A DNA stretch of 64,000 nt from Durusdinium trenchii (GCA_963970005.1 CAXAMN010021940.1:47458-111457); one strand, 5' to 3'. Shown: positions 27,301-39,596, counted from the stretch's first letter. Notes: generated from the letters alone by a model not told the origin. A program made the numbers and translations.

Positions 27301-30300
27301 GGTTCTATGCCATGAGAATGGCGTTTCAGCGGCTGAAGTTCCAAGTCAACTGGCGTGGAGAGCTGCACAAACAAGTACTTGAACTAGCCACCGTTCTCCT
27401 TCCCCACAGTCGTACGTACTCTGACCCCCTCCATGTGATCACAACGTTGTTCTGCGAAAGGGGTGAAGTTGCCCATTCAATCCTTGAGATGTCAATAGCA
27501 TGTTTCTTGTCCCCCTATATAGTTGTAGGAGCATGTGCATATTTATTGTTTGGTCCAGTTTCGTTGAAAAATGGCATCACTGCATGGTGCAAACGCGGCA
27601 TCTGACTCGTGCGCGATCCTCTCCCGCTCCGGACCCAATTGACGGCCAAAAAGACGATTGATGAATTGCGAACGTCGGCCCCGGAGCACCGTCTGCAAAC
27701 TGCTGGCCGTATCCTCGCCGCGGTCTACGGCGAACGACTCGACTGCAGGGAGCCAATGTGGTGTCGATCCACCAAACCCAAAGCCAAACCTCAAAAAAAA
27801 GTACCCGGTGTCCGGTTGGTCCAAAGGTTTGGGCAATAGATGGGTTCCTCTAACCTTGCACATGCACCAAACTTCGCCGGACTAAGGACATCCTCCAATT
27901 TGGTGGCCCCCCTATCAGCTTACAAAGCTTTGGAATCCCACCATATTCAGTTTCTTGGTGGTCCCCTATCCGTGTTGCGGGTTTCATGCCGGTTTTGGTG
28001 GTCCAATGCCCCTCCCTTCACTGGCCCGAAACATATTGTCGAATGTTCATGGCATGCGCGACGGGAATCCTTTGCCTCTGTCGCGTAACGCATGTCGTCA
28101 GTATGCCATTCATCACAACATATCACAACCATTCCCGGCAAGGGTCAAAAATTGACTCATGTCTGACGTCCCATCAATTCCTGGTCTCTTCGGTAATCGG
28201 GGGCATCGGGGATTGAAGCCTGTACAGTACACAGTGTTCATTCATGCAACCATGGACTTTTGGTGCGAAGATCGCTGGATCTTCTTCCAACTCAGACAGC
28301 AACTGCACCACCAACAATCTGTGGCGTAACCAACTCTTCCGCTCAACATGCAAACCGCTTTGGCGATGCGCCAAGCTACTTCCACTTTGCAGCTCTCATG
28401 GAAGGTGCGCCGCTCCACGTACTCCTGCGATTTGGTCAGCAAATCATGACAGATCCCCCCTCCGACACCCTTTGAGAAGGCGCAGGCCGGCTGGCATGTG
28501 CAACCCAATGGACCCAGCGAGAACACGCGCGTTCCTTCAGAAAGGTGTGGCAGGTTATTAGTGGGGACTCATCCTTTTGGAATCCGGCTTCATAATATAG
28601 GTTGAGTCATGAGCAATCTTTGGTTTCAGAGAATGAGAGAGGATTCACGGAACCATCATGGCGAGGTTCTGCATGGGAGCCTCAAACCATTCAAACACGC
28701 AGTGTCTGCGCAGTCTGAGGTCTCCGTCATCAACCTGGACCAAATGGAGCAGTCGACGCAACGCACACTTTCTGGCACGGACGGTTCTGGCACCTCACTC
28801 TGACACTTCTGGCCACCTATGCTCCAAATTGCTTCATGGCAAGGGCAGCTAGAATCAGGGGACAAAGCATCGAATAGCCTGGATACCTTAGATGGGGCGA
28901 TGATTGACCTGAAGCAACCTGACACAAAAGCTATTGATGAGATAGGGTTTGTGAGGGGTGGATCAGTGGATGATTACATATGCTTGCCGTGCCAACCAGG
29001 AGTTGTATGAAACACATTGAACCACACACCCCTTTTCATTCAATCCACTCGTGGGCACCGTTTCTGCTGGCTCGGGGGCTCCCCGGACAGCGGTCCTGAC
29101 CTTTGTTTCGCACCCAGTTGCTTGGCACGGTGTCCGCCCACGGGAGGCGTCGGCCCACTGTATCCACTCAAAGACGCAATGAAGGAGTCCGGACACCACT
29201 TGGACACCAAGTCAAAACCTCCTGAATTGGACAGCTTGGGGAGGCGCAAAGCTTCTATTTGGAGAGTAAGTATTTATATACATGTATTTACATATGTACA
29301 TACATGCCTTGGAAAAGCAATAGGAGGTTACTTTGGCTGTTGATGCATTCGATACTGTAATTTACACCGTTTTCTATGGCTTTAGGTATTACATGCTTCC
29401 AAAGAGCTGTCTCATTTCGAGACTTCCATCTTTGGTTGTTTATGGGTACCTCCCTTGTATCACCAAAAACCCGCTTGGAGTCCGTGCATTGACCGGTATG
29501 GCCACATCCAACTTCCCCGTCCTGAATTGACGTGGATACTCTCGAACTTTTCAGTCACATCCTTCCCAGCATGGGCCTCCAGAATCTTCTCGCCCCCGGG
29601 ATGCTTCGAAATAAAGTTGGAGATATCGATGACTTGTCCGTAAAGAGCAATAAAGTAGTCCCCAGGCTTGCAATGCTTGGCCAACTCTTCCATCGTGATC
29701 ACCTTGTCATTCACAAGCAAGGGGGGCCAGCTTCTCATCTGGATCATGCATCTGTTGCTTACTCCACGCGCCCACTGAGAGTTCCCCAGTCTCTTTGAAA
29801 GTGTCCCAGTCCGCCCAGGTACCGAAAACCTTGTCAAAATTTACCGGGAAAGGAACTCCATAATTACATTCAAACTTTGCATGATGGAGGTAGTGATAGT
29901 CGGCACCTCCCATAGGCTCTTCCATGCCAGAATGCCCCCCCGATGGGTGCGATGTCTGCATGAAACTTCGTGTAAAGGAAGTGCAAGGGGTGCACTGCGA
30001 TGAGCAGCGGCGGCAAGGTCGCACAGGTGTAGTAAAGGAGATGCTCCACAGGATGCATGGAAAGCCCACTCCAGGGTCCTGGGTTATAGGATTTGTGATG
30101 GAGCGAATGGACGTGACGATACAAAAAGGCGCCCAGGTCGCCACTCAAAAGTCCGTTATCTCGATCCCACCAGGGATGCATTCCACGATGAGCGCCTCAA
30201 AAAAACCGACCGGTCGGCGGAGAAAGTGAGTGGCGTCTGGGAGGAAGCAAATCATCGGTATAGATGACACATGATGACACAACTGATGCCATTCCGGTGC

Positions 30301-33300
30301 ATGGGTTTAAGTATTAATGTACAGTTTTACAGTGTGTATCAAGCATGTTCTGCTTGCTAAAGCATGCCACAGCTATTGTTGAGATTTGGGAGTTGTGACT
30401 TTGCTTCCGGACCGGAACCCCAAAGGCCAAATGGCTGAGTGACAATAGAAGTGAATCTCTCGCCAATAAGCCACCAACCAAAGCAACAAGAGGCTGTAGA
30501 GGGGATACTCCCAGAAATTCATGTAGACCGGCAGAGCACCGCGAGCCCAGAGGGTTGTGAAAAGACATTGCCAAAAGGCGGATTGGAGCCAGCCCAAGGT
30601 GGTGAAGGTGATTTCCAACTCCAGTTGCCCACTCGATGATGTGAGCATCTTGGCTTTCCCCTGAGGCTCGTATTGGTTGGCGGGGTTCATCTTGAGGCCA
30701 TTTTTCATCAAGGACTCGTAGGTGTCCGACACATAGGTAAAGTAGTGCCAAAAGCTGCAAAGGACTATCTCGCAAAGCAAATTGTAAAGGACAATGGAGG
30801 AGACCCAACCTTGGATTTGCTGAGCACAACAAACACAACAAACAAAACAGATTCCCTAGTCTATGTCTATGTGTCTCGGTCACGCCACCTTTTTCCTTTA
30901 CTGCTAGGCAATTCATCGATTCAAAAGGAAAAACTACATTTACATACATTTACACTCAGTGACCCTTAGCAGAACCAAGCAGCCCACTTTCCATTCCTGG
31001 CATTCTTTCAGCCAAGTTCCATTGGAATAGAAGAGCCAGTAGCACAACATCGCTGCAGAGAAGTCGAGAAGATGACTTGCATGAGCTCCCCAGGTATAGA
31101 TCCACACGTCCGCCAGCGTCCATCGACCCTCCAGAAGGCCCGGACACAAAATGGTCTCTTGCCACGTCTCGCCGAACAAAGGCTTTTGGGTCCCAAAGAA
31201 GCCCCGATTGGACGTCGTGTCGCCGCGGCGTAGGGCGAAAGCTCCGACGACACTTTTGAGGCCGAAGGTCATGGCGCTCCGCCAGGGGTGGAAGGCGCCG
31301 AACGAGCCTATAGAAGCAGCCGATATAGAAAGCTTCATTATATCAACGGTCCAACCAACTCCAATTTCAACGAAAAGTCATGGAAAAGTCCATTCGCCCA
31401 CCACGGCACCCAGGGCCAAGGCGGTCAACCCCCCCCCAGAGTCCATCAAATCCAATCCCGTCCATCTCCCACACCGTCCCCCAAAAACCCCTCCTGGCTT
31501 TTCCGCTTGCTCTCCGCATCACGTACCCGGCGTCGCTCCCGCTCCCACACCAAGTCGCCCTGAGGCGGACGTCAAGTGGCACCGCTCCCGGCGACTGGGC
31601 GTTCATCCGGTGTTGGAGAGAGTGAACAGTGATGAGAAATAGCTCATCACGACGAGTAGGATAGGTTTCAACTTCTTCGTGCACGCACATGCCTCTGATT
31701 CTTGAAGACTTCTTGGCTCAAATCCCAAGTGTTGATGTCTTTTGCAGGGCCTTGGTGCCCCAAAGGCTCTTGGGGTCTTGAAAGGAGTTCTCTGCGCCGC
31801 TGGTGGAGCAAAACTACATGAAAATACATAAGTTCGATATGGCCAACACCAGCTCCAGAATCTGACGCTGGATGATAGATAGAAACATATAGAAACATAA
31901 TGTTATTGCAGAATCCCTCCATTTGCGTGGCTCACCAGCAGCTGCTGCTCGACAAAACACCAATATAAGCGTTTGGCAATTTAGCAACCGTCAACAATAA
32001 GAATCTGTCAATTGCGTGGCAGGATGTGGCAAGGCAGGTCCGATTCATATTCCCAAAGCATCGTAGCATCAGCTAGTGGCTATTCTAACTGCTGCAGCAC
32101 TGTCTGTGGCGCTGTTCGTCAGAATTCGTCAGGGGCCTGCGAATGCCGGATGAGCCAAGTGCCATTGGTGCCGCAGGAACTCACTCCGCCGCCTCCATCC
32201 GTCCCACGGTCGAGGACAGCATGCAGCACGTGCTGGAGAAGGCAAAGGTATTGGTGCTGGGAACAGGGGGAATAGCTTATCGCTCCTCTTAACTTTCAGC
32301 CTTGAAATGCCCAGAAACTAGAAAAACTAGCGCAAGTCAAAAGGTTCCTTGTCACAAGGTTCCTTAACTCCTGTAACTCCAGCCAAGCCTACATAGTGGA
32401 CTTTGACTCATGTTTTGCATAGTTTTTGTTGAATATGTTTATATCGATTGTTTGGATCTTCACATTGTTTGGTCCTCTTGACCCACCACAAACCCCCACA
32501 TCCCCGTCACGTTGGAACCAAGTGGCAGCAGTTTCGAATCATGCAGTTCAAGCGGAAGAACTGAGCGTTGTTGTTGTCCAGGTAGTCCAGTTTGTCTTGC
32601 ATTTCGTGGAAAAACTGTGGGCATTGAGTGAAGCCAACCTCATTGCAGGCATTTGTGAGAAAAAAAACATGAGCAATGCAGCAACACCTTTGACGTAAGC
32701 AACACCTTTTACTGTAGAGTCTAGTAAAGTAGAGCTTCCTACGGTTGCGAGCTTCGCGCGTCTGGGCGCACGAATGATCTTAATCACCTGCGCAAAGCTC
32801 ACCTGCATCTGACATGTTCGGTTCGGCCAAGTGTAGACAAGGAAATATATATATATATAATGTATATATATATATATATATGTATACAAGTATCGAAAAC
32901 GCCTGCACGAAGAGCAACCCCCCAAAAAGGGATGCTCTGTTATATCAACGTTCCTGCTGCTCTGGTGGGTCTTCCATCTTCTATTTGGCTCCTGATGCCA
33001 TGCGACGCCTCTTTGCGGATCCCAAGTGACGAGAGGTGCCAAGCAACATAAGGGTTCAACTCCATCTCATCATCGAAGAAGTAGGGGATGGTTGAGTGAA
33101 AAAAATCGGTCTGAAATTGATGTCGTGCATCACAAATACTGTAGAGGCAGGGGTAGTTGTCTCGTTCATCTCCATACCTCCAGTCAGTGATTGGTGGTCC
33201 GTCTCGGGGTGAGCAAGTTGAATCTATAACTTGCTCCACAAGACAAAAATGGCCCAAGGGTGTGTGGTCCACTGTGTCTCAAAAAATGGAACCCTGAGAA

Positions 33301-36300
33301 TCTCCGGTTCATAGATTTGCTCAGGGCTTTGACTAAGTCGAGAGCTGCAAACAAAACGAGTTGAGCATGCCACAGTCACATGTTCTCCGGCTTGTCCGCG
33401 TAGATGCTCAAGTAGTTCTCTGCAAAGTTCAAGCCTCCTGCTTTGCCACGGCTGGTGCGCAGCGGGACGTTGTTCATGAATGGGTCATCATCTTCCTGAG
33501 CACGGCGCTCCGGGTACACCCTTCTGAACGACCTGCAATGAGGCCTGCGCCTTGCAAAGGCCCTGCGTCCGCTGGACCAACACGTCCAAACATCCAACAA
33601 CAACGTTCAAACATCCATGAGATCCGGACACCTTTGGAAGATGTGCCCTCGATTCACACAAGTCATCAATCAATTCCTTGGGGGTGCGATTTTTTCAGGT
33701 CATGATTGTGCAGTTTTTTGTGTCAGATCATGTTCTTCTCTTTTCCAAAAGAAGATGTCCCAGTTGGCCGCACCGAACGAACCCCAGTCACGAAGCTCCG
33801 GAACGAACCCGAACGACGAGCCGAAAGGACGAGCAGCTAATCCGTAGACCATCTCCCGAGCATTGGCACGAAGCTTCAGCCAGTCCTGAAGGCTTCAGCG
33901 GTCCATCAGCTTTGGGGAGGAAAAAACCGCTCGAATTGCCCCCCGAAAGAACGCTCGCTTGCCGCCGAAACAAAAGGCTTTTCACTCACCAGCACGGGTA
34001 GTGGGCGTAGTGGTCGTAGTGGTCGACCTTTTCGAGGTTCCGCGCCTTGTTTTCAGCATTCTGAGGCACTTTGTAGTACCTGAAGGCGTGCAGGCACGCC
34101 TGAATGGGGTGCGGATGGTACACCCCCACAGATTCTGCGAGCACCTCCTATAGTGGGCTTAACTACGGGCCTCCTTTTACGAGGATCTATTGGAACTTGA
34201 ATCACTGACACCTCCACTGACCGCTTTCATCCGCCTTTCCGGTGCCTCTCCCTGGGCAACCGCACCAGGTACCAGGCGCCACATGCTGGGCCTTGATGGT
34301 GCGCTCATCCTCCATGGGCTTGGCGCGTGCCAAGTAGTGCAAGCGCAGTGCCAGGCTGTTACGGTCCTCGACGCGTTGAGGATAGCTGAAGATGAAGGTT
34401 GCGTGGCTAGCATGGTTTAGCAGGGAAGTGGTCATAAAGGCAAAGAAAGTTGCCATACGCAAGGCCTCAGGTGTCCCAGTGACAAACCTGCTTTCGGTCA
34501 TGTGATGTATGTTGCAAGCCTGGCAGCAACCTGGTCGCGCAAGATGTGCACACCGAACACTCCCAGAATTGCAACACCTTGCTATTTCTCGCCAGGAGCT
34601 GCATATATACACTACCTGATAATGTATCTTAAAATGGTTGAACATGTTTGGTTTCAGTTGGGTCTACCCATGTCTATCCCATTCAATTTACCAGTAACAA
34701 TGGATGGCTACTCCCCCGCAAACTAACATAGAACCTGAGAAAAGACCTGTGGAAGACCATTTTCCTCTACACCAGTGGTGTTGGGTTTCCATGTTAATCT
34801 GCAGGGGTGTAGTAAATGGATGATGATGGCTAGTAAAGGGCTTATTCAAAAACCGTGCTAATTCATTATTTACTGACTGTTACAGGTTATTAGGACACAC
34901 CCAAGGTTTCAGGCTTTTTATACCCTTCACCCTCGTGCAGCAAGAAGTACTATTTCACTCATCAGGTCGTCCTGAGGCTCCCAATCAGCGACATCATCTC
35001 GGTGGAGATCTTTCTTTTCCTCAAACCGACGGCGACATGGAGCACCGTGGCAAGTCATCACCGCGGGAGCAGCCGAAACCAAAGGATATCAAGTGGACAC
35101 ATGTGGAAACTGCAGCATGATTTCAAACACAGGGGTCACAACTGACTGGAACAAATGCAAACAATTTTAGGGCTAACGACAGGCAAGTCATTTCGTTATC
35201 TTTCTTTAGCATATATGACCACTATACCGACCATACCAAAACACACCGACCAACAAACAGAACACCAACTTCGCGCAACCAAATGGATCACGAAGCCAAC
35301 CTCGCATCGGCAGGGTTCAAGACACAGGTATATACCAATATATAACCCAAGGTATATATGGTTATATACCATTTCATATCAAGGTTATATATATAATATA
35401 TATACCAAGGTATGTAATTACCAAGGTATACTCATTTCATCATCCAAGGTATATAACCCTCTCGGATATAAGGTTATATACCTTCTCATTTCATCATCCA
35501 GTTTATCTTGATTGCCCATTTCATCATCCAATACACCCTCGGATCCCAGACCTTCTTGCTGTTCTTCAGGTCTTCTTCCAAAATGTTCAGCGCCACCTCC
35601 AAGGGCTCAAAAACCTGACCGGAAGCTCGGTTTCGAGCCGGACCCAAAGCCTAGAACCACCCTTGAAGCCAAATCCCCAGACTTCCCCAACAAAGTGTGA
35701 TCAAGATGATCAAGGTATATCAAGGTCGGCCTGTTCTGGGCCTAGTCTGTAGCCTCCCATCCCGCAGAAGCGTGCGCCTCGGGAGGCATGGAGCCCCAGC
35801 CACCCTCCTTCCGGAGCTTTCGCAGGGTGTTCTTCCCGCACATGCGCAGCATCACTTCGGGCTCCACCTCCTTGGAATCGTGCAGGTGCGAGCGTTTCTT
35901 TCACATCTTTCACTAAGTTTGGCCCGTGCGCCCAGAGCTGAGCATGACTCAGCCCGACCCTAGATGGGCGTTCACCACTGAGTTCACCCGTTCACATTCG
36001 ACGCCACAAAAGCTGGTTCTTTAAGTGCTCTGACTTGGTAGGCTCAAAGTTCAGTCACCAAGCTCTTTGTCACAGCTTCTCTCTGGTCTAAAGCCTGTCC
36101 AGCGGTACACTGAGGCTTCTCCAGCTTCTCCCACAGCTGATTTTGCGTTTTAATCTCCTCGTTCCTCCCCATCTATATAAGTCTGATCCAGGAGGCAGGC
36201 GGGTACTTTGTATCATCGGCATCGAGTCACCCCGAGTAAAAACAAAGCCCTGGGCGACTCACTGGTGTAGAAGTTAAGAGCCCTGGGGAACGAAATCCGG

Positions 36301-36405
36301 CCGAGAAGCGCCCGGATAACCATCCTTGACCTTGGCCAGATCCATTTTTTTGGTATCCTCCACCCAGGACTGGAAGAAGCGGCTCACGTTCTCCTCAACG
36401 GCCAT
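15305..36405 (-). CDS. Gene B: cellulose-synthase-like GT2 glycosyltransferase, 30 exons over 21 kb
   Basis: Paralogue of gene A, about 812 residues. Exons (minus): 36405-36292 (end uncertain), 35870-35754, 35614-35537, 35019-34972, 34366-34266, 34079-34046, 33885-33838, 33495-33380, 33177-33048, 32638-32527, 32192-32137, 31559-31494, 28424-28380, 27713-27656, 26988-26864, 25111-25019, 23704-23582, 22595-22562, 22012-21939, 20123-20062, 19687-19613, 19195-19137, 18609-18518, 18205-18109, 17665-17572, 17382-17306, 17019-16979, 16583-16494, 15967-15914, 15430-15305. Exons 4-30 sum to 2130 nt, in frame throughout. The ATG opens MAVEENVSRFFQSW. Motif residues: D235-A-R237, SCGTNGTW near 305-312, V354-E-D356, A391-V-Q-R-W395; about eight hydrophobic helices follow residue 417. 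Donors are 9 GT, 14 GC and 5 GA; every acceptor is AG|G. The last 41 residues differ from gene A at two positions. Exon 1/2 junction and exon 15 end are less sure. Confidence 0.9.
20634..20835. repeat. Five-unit tandem array of the CTAGTAG...GGCCAGGAGCCCCTAGTAG repeat
   Basis: Roughly 40-base units GAGTCCTCGCTCCTAGTAG then TAAGGCCAGGAGCCCCTAG recur five times with small changes. The array lies inside gene B intron 19 and is the longest member of a family found at several other sites. Short CTAGTAG/CTACTAG inverted arms recur in each unit. Confidence 0.88.
21052..21061. other. Assembly gap (10 N)
   Basis: Ten N bases in gene B intron 19. The true distance across the gap is unknown. The flanking exons (22012-21939 and 20123-20062) join in phase, so no coding sequence need be missing. 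Confidence 0.98.
22310..22398. repeat. Copy of the CTACTAGGGGCTCCTGGC repeat, inverted relative to 20634-20835
   Basis: Two units of CTACTAGGGGCTCCTGGC separated by ATCGCTACTAGGAACAAGG lie in gene B intron 18. The orientation is opposite to the array at 20634-20835. Confidence 0.85.
24214..24445. repeat. CTAGCGC-word cluster with GCT/GTT trinucleotide run
   Basis: CTAGCGCGG or CTAGCGCC occurs several times (24217, 24411-24440) beside a GCTGTTGTTGTTGCTGCT run at 24252-24290. A further CTAGCGCC is at 24641. All are in gene B intron 16. Confidence 0.6.
24870..24925. repeat. Intronic repeat shared with 34737-34795
   Basis: CCATTTTCCTCTACA with a similar flank (GGAAAACC before, TTTCCATG-like word after) appears here in gene B intron 16 and again near 34737-34795 in intron 4. 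This suggests a dispersed element that seeds introns. Confidence 0.5.
29460..31338 (-). CDS. Gene D: fatty-acid hydroxylase/sterol desaturase-type protein with C-terminal cytochrome b5, nested in gene B intron 12
   Basis: Putative membrane di-iron oxygenase that hydroxylates or desaturates a lipid or sterol, fused to its own heme electron donor. Exons: 31338-30984, 30809-30444, 30195-29460, giving about 484 residues. Exon 1 opens MKLSISAASIGSFGAF. His boxes of the superfamily are present: HFYCAHRGMH, built across the exon 2/3 junction; HSLHHKS with SMHPVEH; and YHYLHHAKFECNYG. The C-terminal part holds the b5 signature HPGG near 29590 with ISNFISKHPGGEKILEAHAG and a downstream His. Two single-base excesses interrupt the frame: a run of 7 C at 29935-29941 and a run of 6 G at 29721-29726 (plus strand); dropping one base in each gives a continuous protein of 485 codons. 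Donors are GC and GT, acceptors AG|G. It could be a live gene with sequencing errors or a recent pseudogene. The exact substrate cannot be told from sequence. Confidence 0.83.
34737..34795. repeat. Intronic repeat shared with 24870-24925
   Basis: Second copy of the CCATTTTCCTCTACA element, inside gene B intron 4, with GTTTCCATG downstream. Confidence 0.5.
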
Positions 36406-39400
36406 GGCTTTTCTCAAGCAGACTCAAACATCCAAACCCGTTCGACGGTCGACTTCTGCAGTACATGTCATTGCTTATGTGCTTTGCCCATTCGCCCTCT
36501 GAAGAATTCAATTCGCCGGATGCATGGAACTCTCCCTGTTCGCATTCCTTTCGCTGCGAAACTATGATCTTAGAATCCCACTTGGAGGTTGTTCATAGAG
36601 CACTTCTTCACTGTGCTGGAAACCTGTAAAAACCTGACTAAATCATACTAAATCCTACTAAATTCCCATTTGGGAAATGCGTGGGAAAGAGTTGGGATTT
36701 CCCATGGTATTTTGTCAGGTTTGATTTGACTTGGACACAAGGCACTCACATTGCCTGCCCCTTGGGAGTGGCTGAGGGGTGCCTCCAAAGCGGGAAAGTG
36801 TTCAAAACATTTGCAAAACTGTATATAAGATCAAGCAATCAAATGTTAAACAAAAATAACAAACGAATGTAACAATTATTTCCAACTTTTAGTGTTGTGT
36901 GTTCTTATTGTTTTCGTTTGGAGGCTATCCCCAAAGTGGGAAAAGTTCAGGTTTTTGTGGGAAACGGTCAGGTTTTTGTGGGACAAGTTCAGGTTTTTTG
37001 TGGGATAAGGTCAGGTTCCTTCAGGTTCTGATGGGAAAACCATCAGAGTGGTGCCCAGAGGTGGGAAAATTGTGTCATCAGTTAGAGTGGAAAGGATAAA
37101 TTAAGAACCATGCAAATGGTGGAAACATGTGGCAAAGGCAAAAGTGGGAATGACATGGGAAGGCAATGACATTTACTATCCACAGGTTAGTGGCGCCCAA
37201 AAGTGGGAAGCCAGTGGAAGGGTTGAGCTTTAGTCAAGGTTGTGCCCAAAAGCGGGCAAGCCATATCATTGGAAGGCATTGACATTTACTATCCAGGGCT
37301 GAGCTTTAGTGAAAGGTTGTGTCCAAAGTGTTGGTTTTTCTTGGGATTTTTATTGTTCCCTGTAGGGTTTGTGTAGGTTTATGTAGGGTTCTTGCTGGTT
37401 CTCATGTTAGACCACTTTCAGTGAAGCGATACCCTATGAACAACATATGGCAGTGACCCTTTGATATGAAGCCATATGAAGCCTAAAGAGGGGGCCAATG
37501 CCAAGGCCAGCAATGCGTTTTGTACAAAAGTGTGCCCTGGCCGTGCAGCTGCCCGTCCTCGTAGGAGACCCCACCAAAATTGGGGACACGCTCGATGACT
37601 GCAGCCAACTTCATGAACATCACCTCAGCTACCATGCGGTCAAATATCCGAATGATGTCACCAGAATGGTTGACTTGTTATATACCCCCACACTTCAATG
37701 TTGAAGCTTAGTTTCATTTTTGCATGTACTTGCCGAATACAGTTGTTTTTTTGGCTAATTAAACATCGCATTTGATAAAAAAGGCCCGCAGCCCTTAGAG
37801 CCCCGCAGCGTTCTGGGACCAAAAAGACCGTATGTCCGACCGAAGCTTGATCCGTTTCAAAAAAGGGGCTCTGCCGTGTTTCCGATGTGTTGCAAGGGTA
37901 GAAATTGAGAGATCACACATCTTAAGACACCAAAATTGGTTGGACAGTTGGAAGGGGTATAGATCATGGAGGGAGAACAGGTGAACTGCCCATACTGGCT
38001 TGACATCGAGACTTGTCAGGGCAGCTTTAATAGTCTGGGAGACATTTTGGGTAGTACCATCAGCCTAGCAGGACTCAGGACTGGTCATTGAGCATGTGCT
38101 TAGAGCAGTGCCAAAAACAAACTTTTGCTAGGATTCGGACAGGTGGGGACAGCCTCATCTTCATCAGAACATGTTGATATATGGGTTGGGTGGTCAAACA
38201 TCGCATTTCGGGGTTAAACAGAGTATCTCGGTAAATACTACAGTATATATATATATATATATTGATTAAGCATGATTAAGCTTCGTATCTGATGAAATCC
38301 TATGTTGAGCATTGTGTTTAGCATTGTAGGGATATTGCTAGATACACATAATTGCCAGAAAACTACCACACCAAGGTGGGGCCTGGTGACGGTCCGTTTG
38401 GAATCCGCATGCACCGGTCCAAGTTCTTTTGTGATCTTTCGGGTGCCACTCCGCAGGGTTCCCTTCCCTCGCCTTCTGCTCTGCTCGGTGTCCCTCATCC
38501 ACGAAGGCGACATGGTATCGGCAACGGCAATCCTCGGAGGCGGATTGTCGAGCGAGCGGGCGAATTGGGTGCAACAAAAGCGGGACTCCCAGATTTGTGG
38601 ACATGTCTGTCTTGGAACCAGGTTCAAGAATTATCAGGAAAAAAAAGGACCAGCTGTTTGAGGACTCTGCTACAAATTCATGGAAGGGTGTTAAGTCATC
38701 GGGGTGGAACTTCGTGGATGAAATTGTAGTTCGGAGTCCAATGCTAGCAACATCATCTTTGCAGCGTAATTACTTCAAAACCTCGTCATAATCATTTTGC
38801 AATACCAGGCGTCTTTTGGCATGCAACCAATGGCGCCCACGATGTTCCTCTCGTGATGGAGACGGCATGCGCCTATGCCTACACAACCTACACCCGACAG
38901 GTGGCGTGTCTTCACTCTTTCAAATGCGTGCCACACTCTGACAGTGTTGTCCTTAACAACTTGTTGTAGTGCCTCCTTACACTTTAGACGATAATAGGGT
39001 TTCAAAGCTCGTAGGCGACGGGTCTTCGCGGTCAAAGGTACCATGGACTGGCGAGGGAAAGGTACCTTATATATCTGCATTCTAGCGCTAGCTCTAAGTC
39101 ATTGATGGTTTATCGTATTCATTTGTGAAAAAGACGGCATGCAAATAGAAAGGCAACAGTCTTGGAAACAGTTTCGCACTGCTGTTGCCAAATTAAATTG
39201 GCACTTGCAACATGAAGACCATGAAACACATGCGCTCTTGCAATGCGTCGCCTTACAGGACTGCAAATGCAAGCCCTTACCACACTGAAATGCAAATGAA
39301 AGCCGCAAACACCCTGGGACAATTCACTCCGTCAAGATCCGTCAAGTGCCTATTTTACTATATACAGCGAGCACAGCTGTGCACGTTCTCCGACCCCCAT

Positions 39401-39596
39401 TGCCTCTCCCTTTCCAGTGACGCGTTTCTGGGCTTGAGAGTTCCGCACGCAGAGTCACATGCAATCAGCGATCAATGGGGAGCAGCGGTCAGCGATCAGC
39501 GACTGTGCAACACTCTTTCCGCAGTCTTGTCGAATCTGGGCCAGTCAAAGGTCAAGTGCGGCCGGGCATGCCTTCACAAGCGTGCGGCCGAACAAC
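36406..39596. other. Intergenic stretch between genes E and B
   Basis: I see no convincing exon over 3.2 kb. It holds the tandem repeat at 36944-37010, AAAGTGGG-type words to about 37330, and TA dinucleotide runs near 38248. The minus strand at 38390-38560 is briefly open (ADTMSPSW region) but has no fitting neighbours. Confidence 0.6.
36944..37010. repeat. Three tandem copies of GTCAGGTTTTTGTGGGA
   Basis: Copies begin near 36945, 36966 and 36987 with one- or two-base changes. They are followed to 37330 by scattered AAAGTGGGAA words. The block lies in the intergenic space upstream of gene B. Confidence 0.75.

Noticed and set aside
32840..32885. TA-repeat tracts as origins or promoters
   Set aside because: Such tracts recur in many introns and spacers throughout the window (13858, 35330, 38248, 50939) and are best read as microsatellites.
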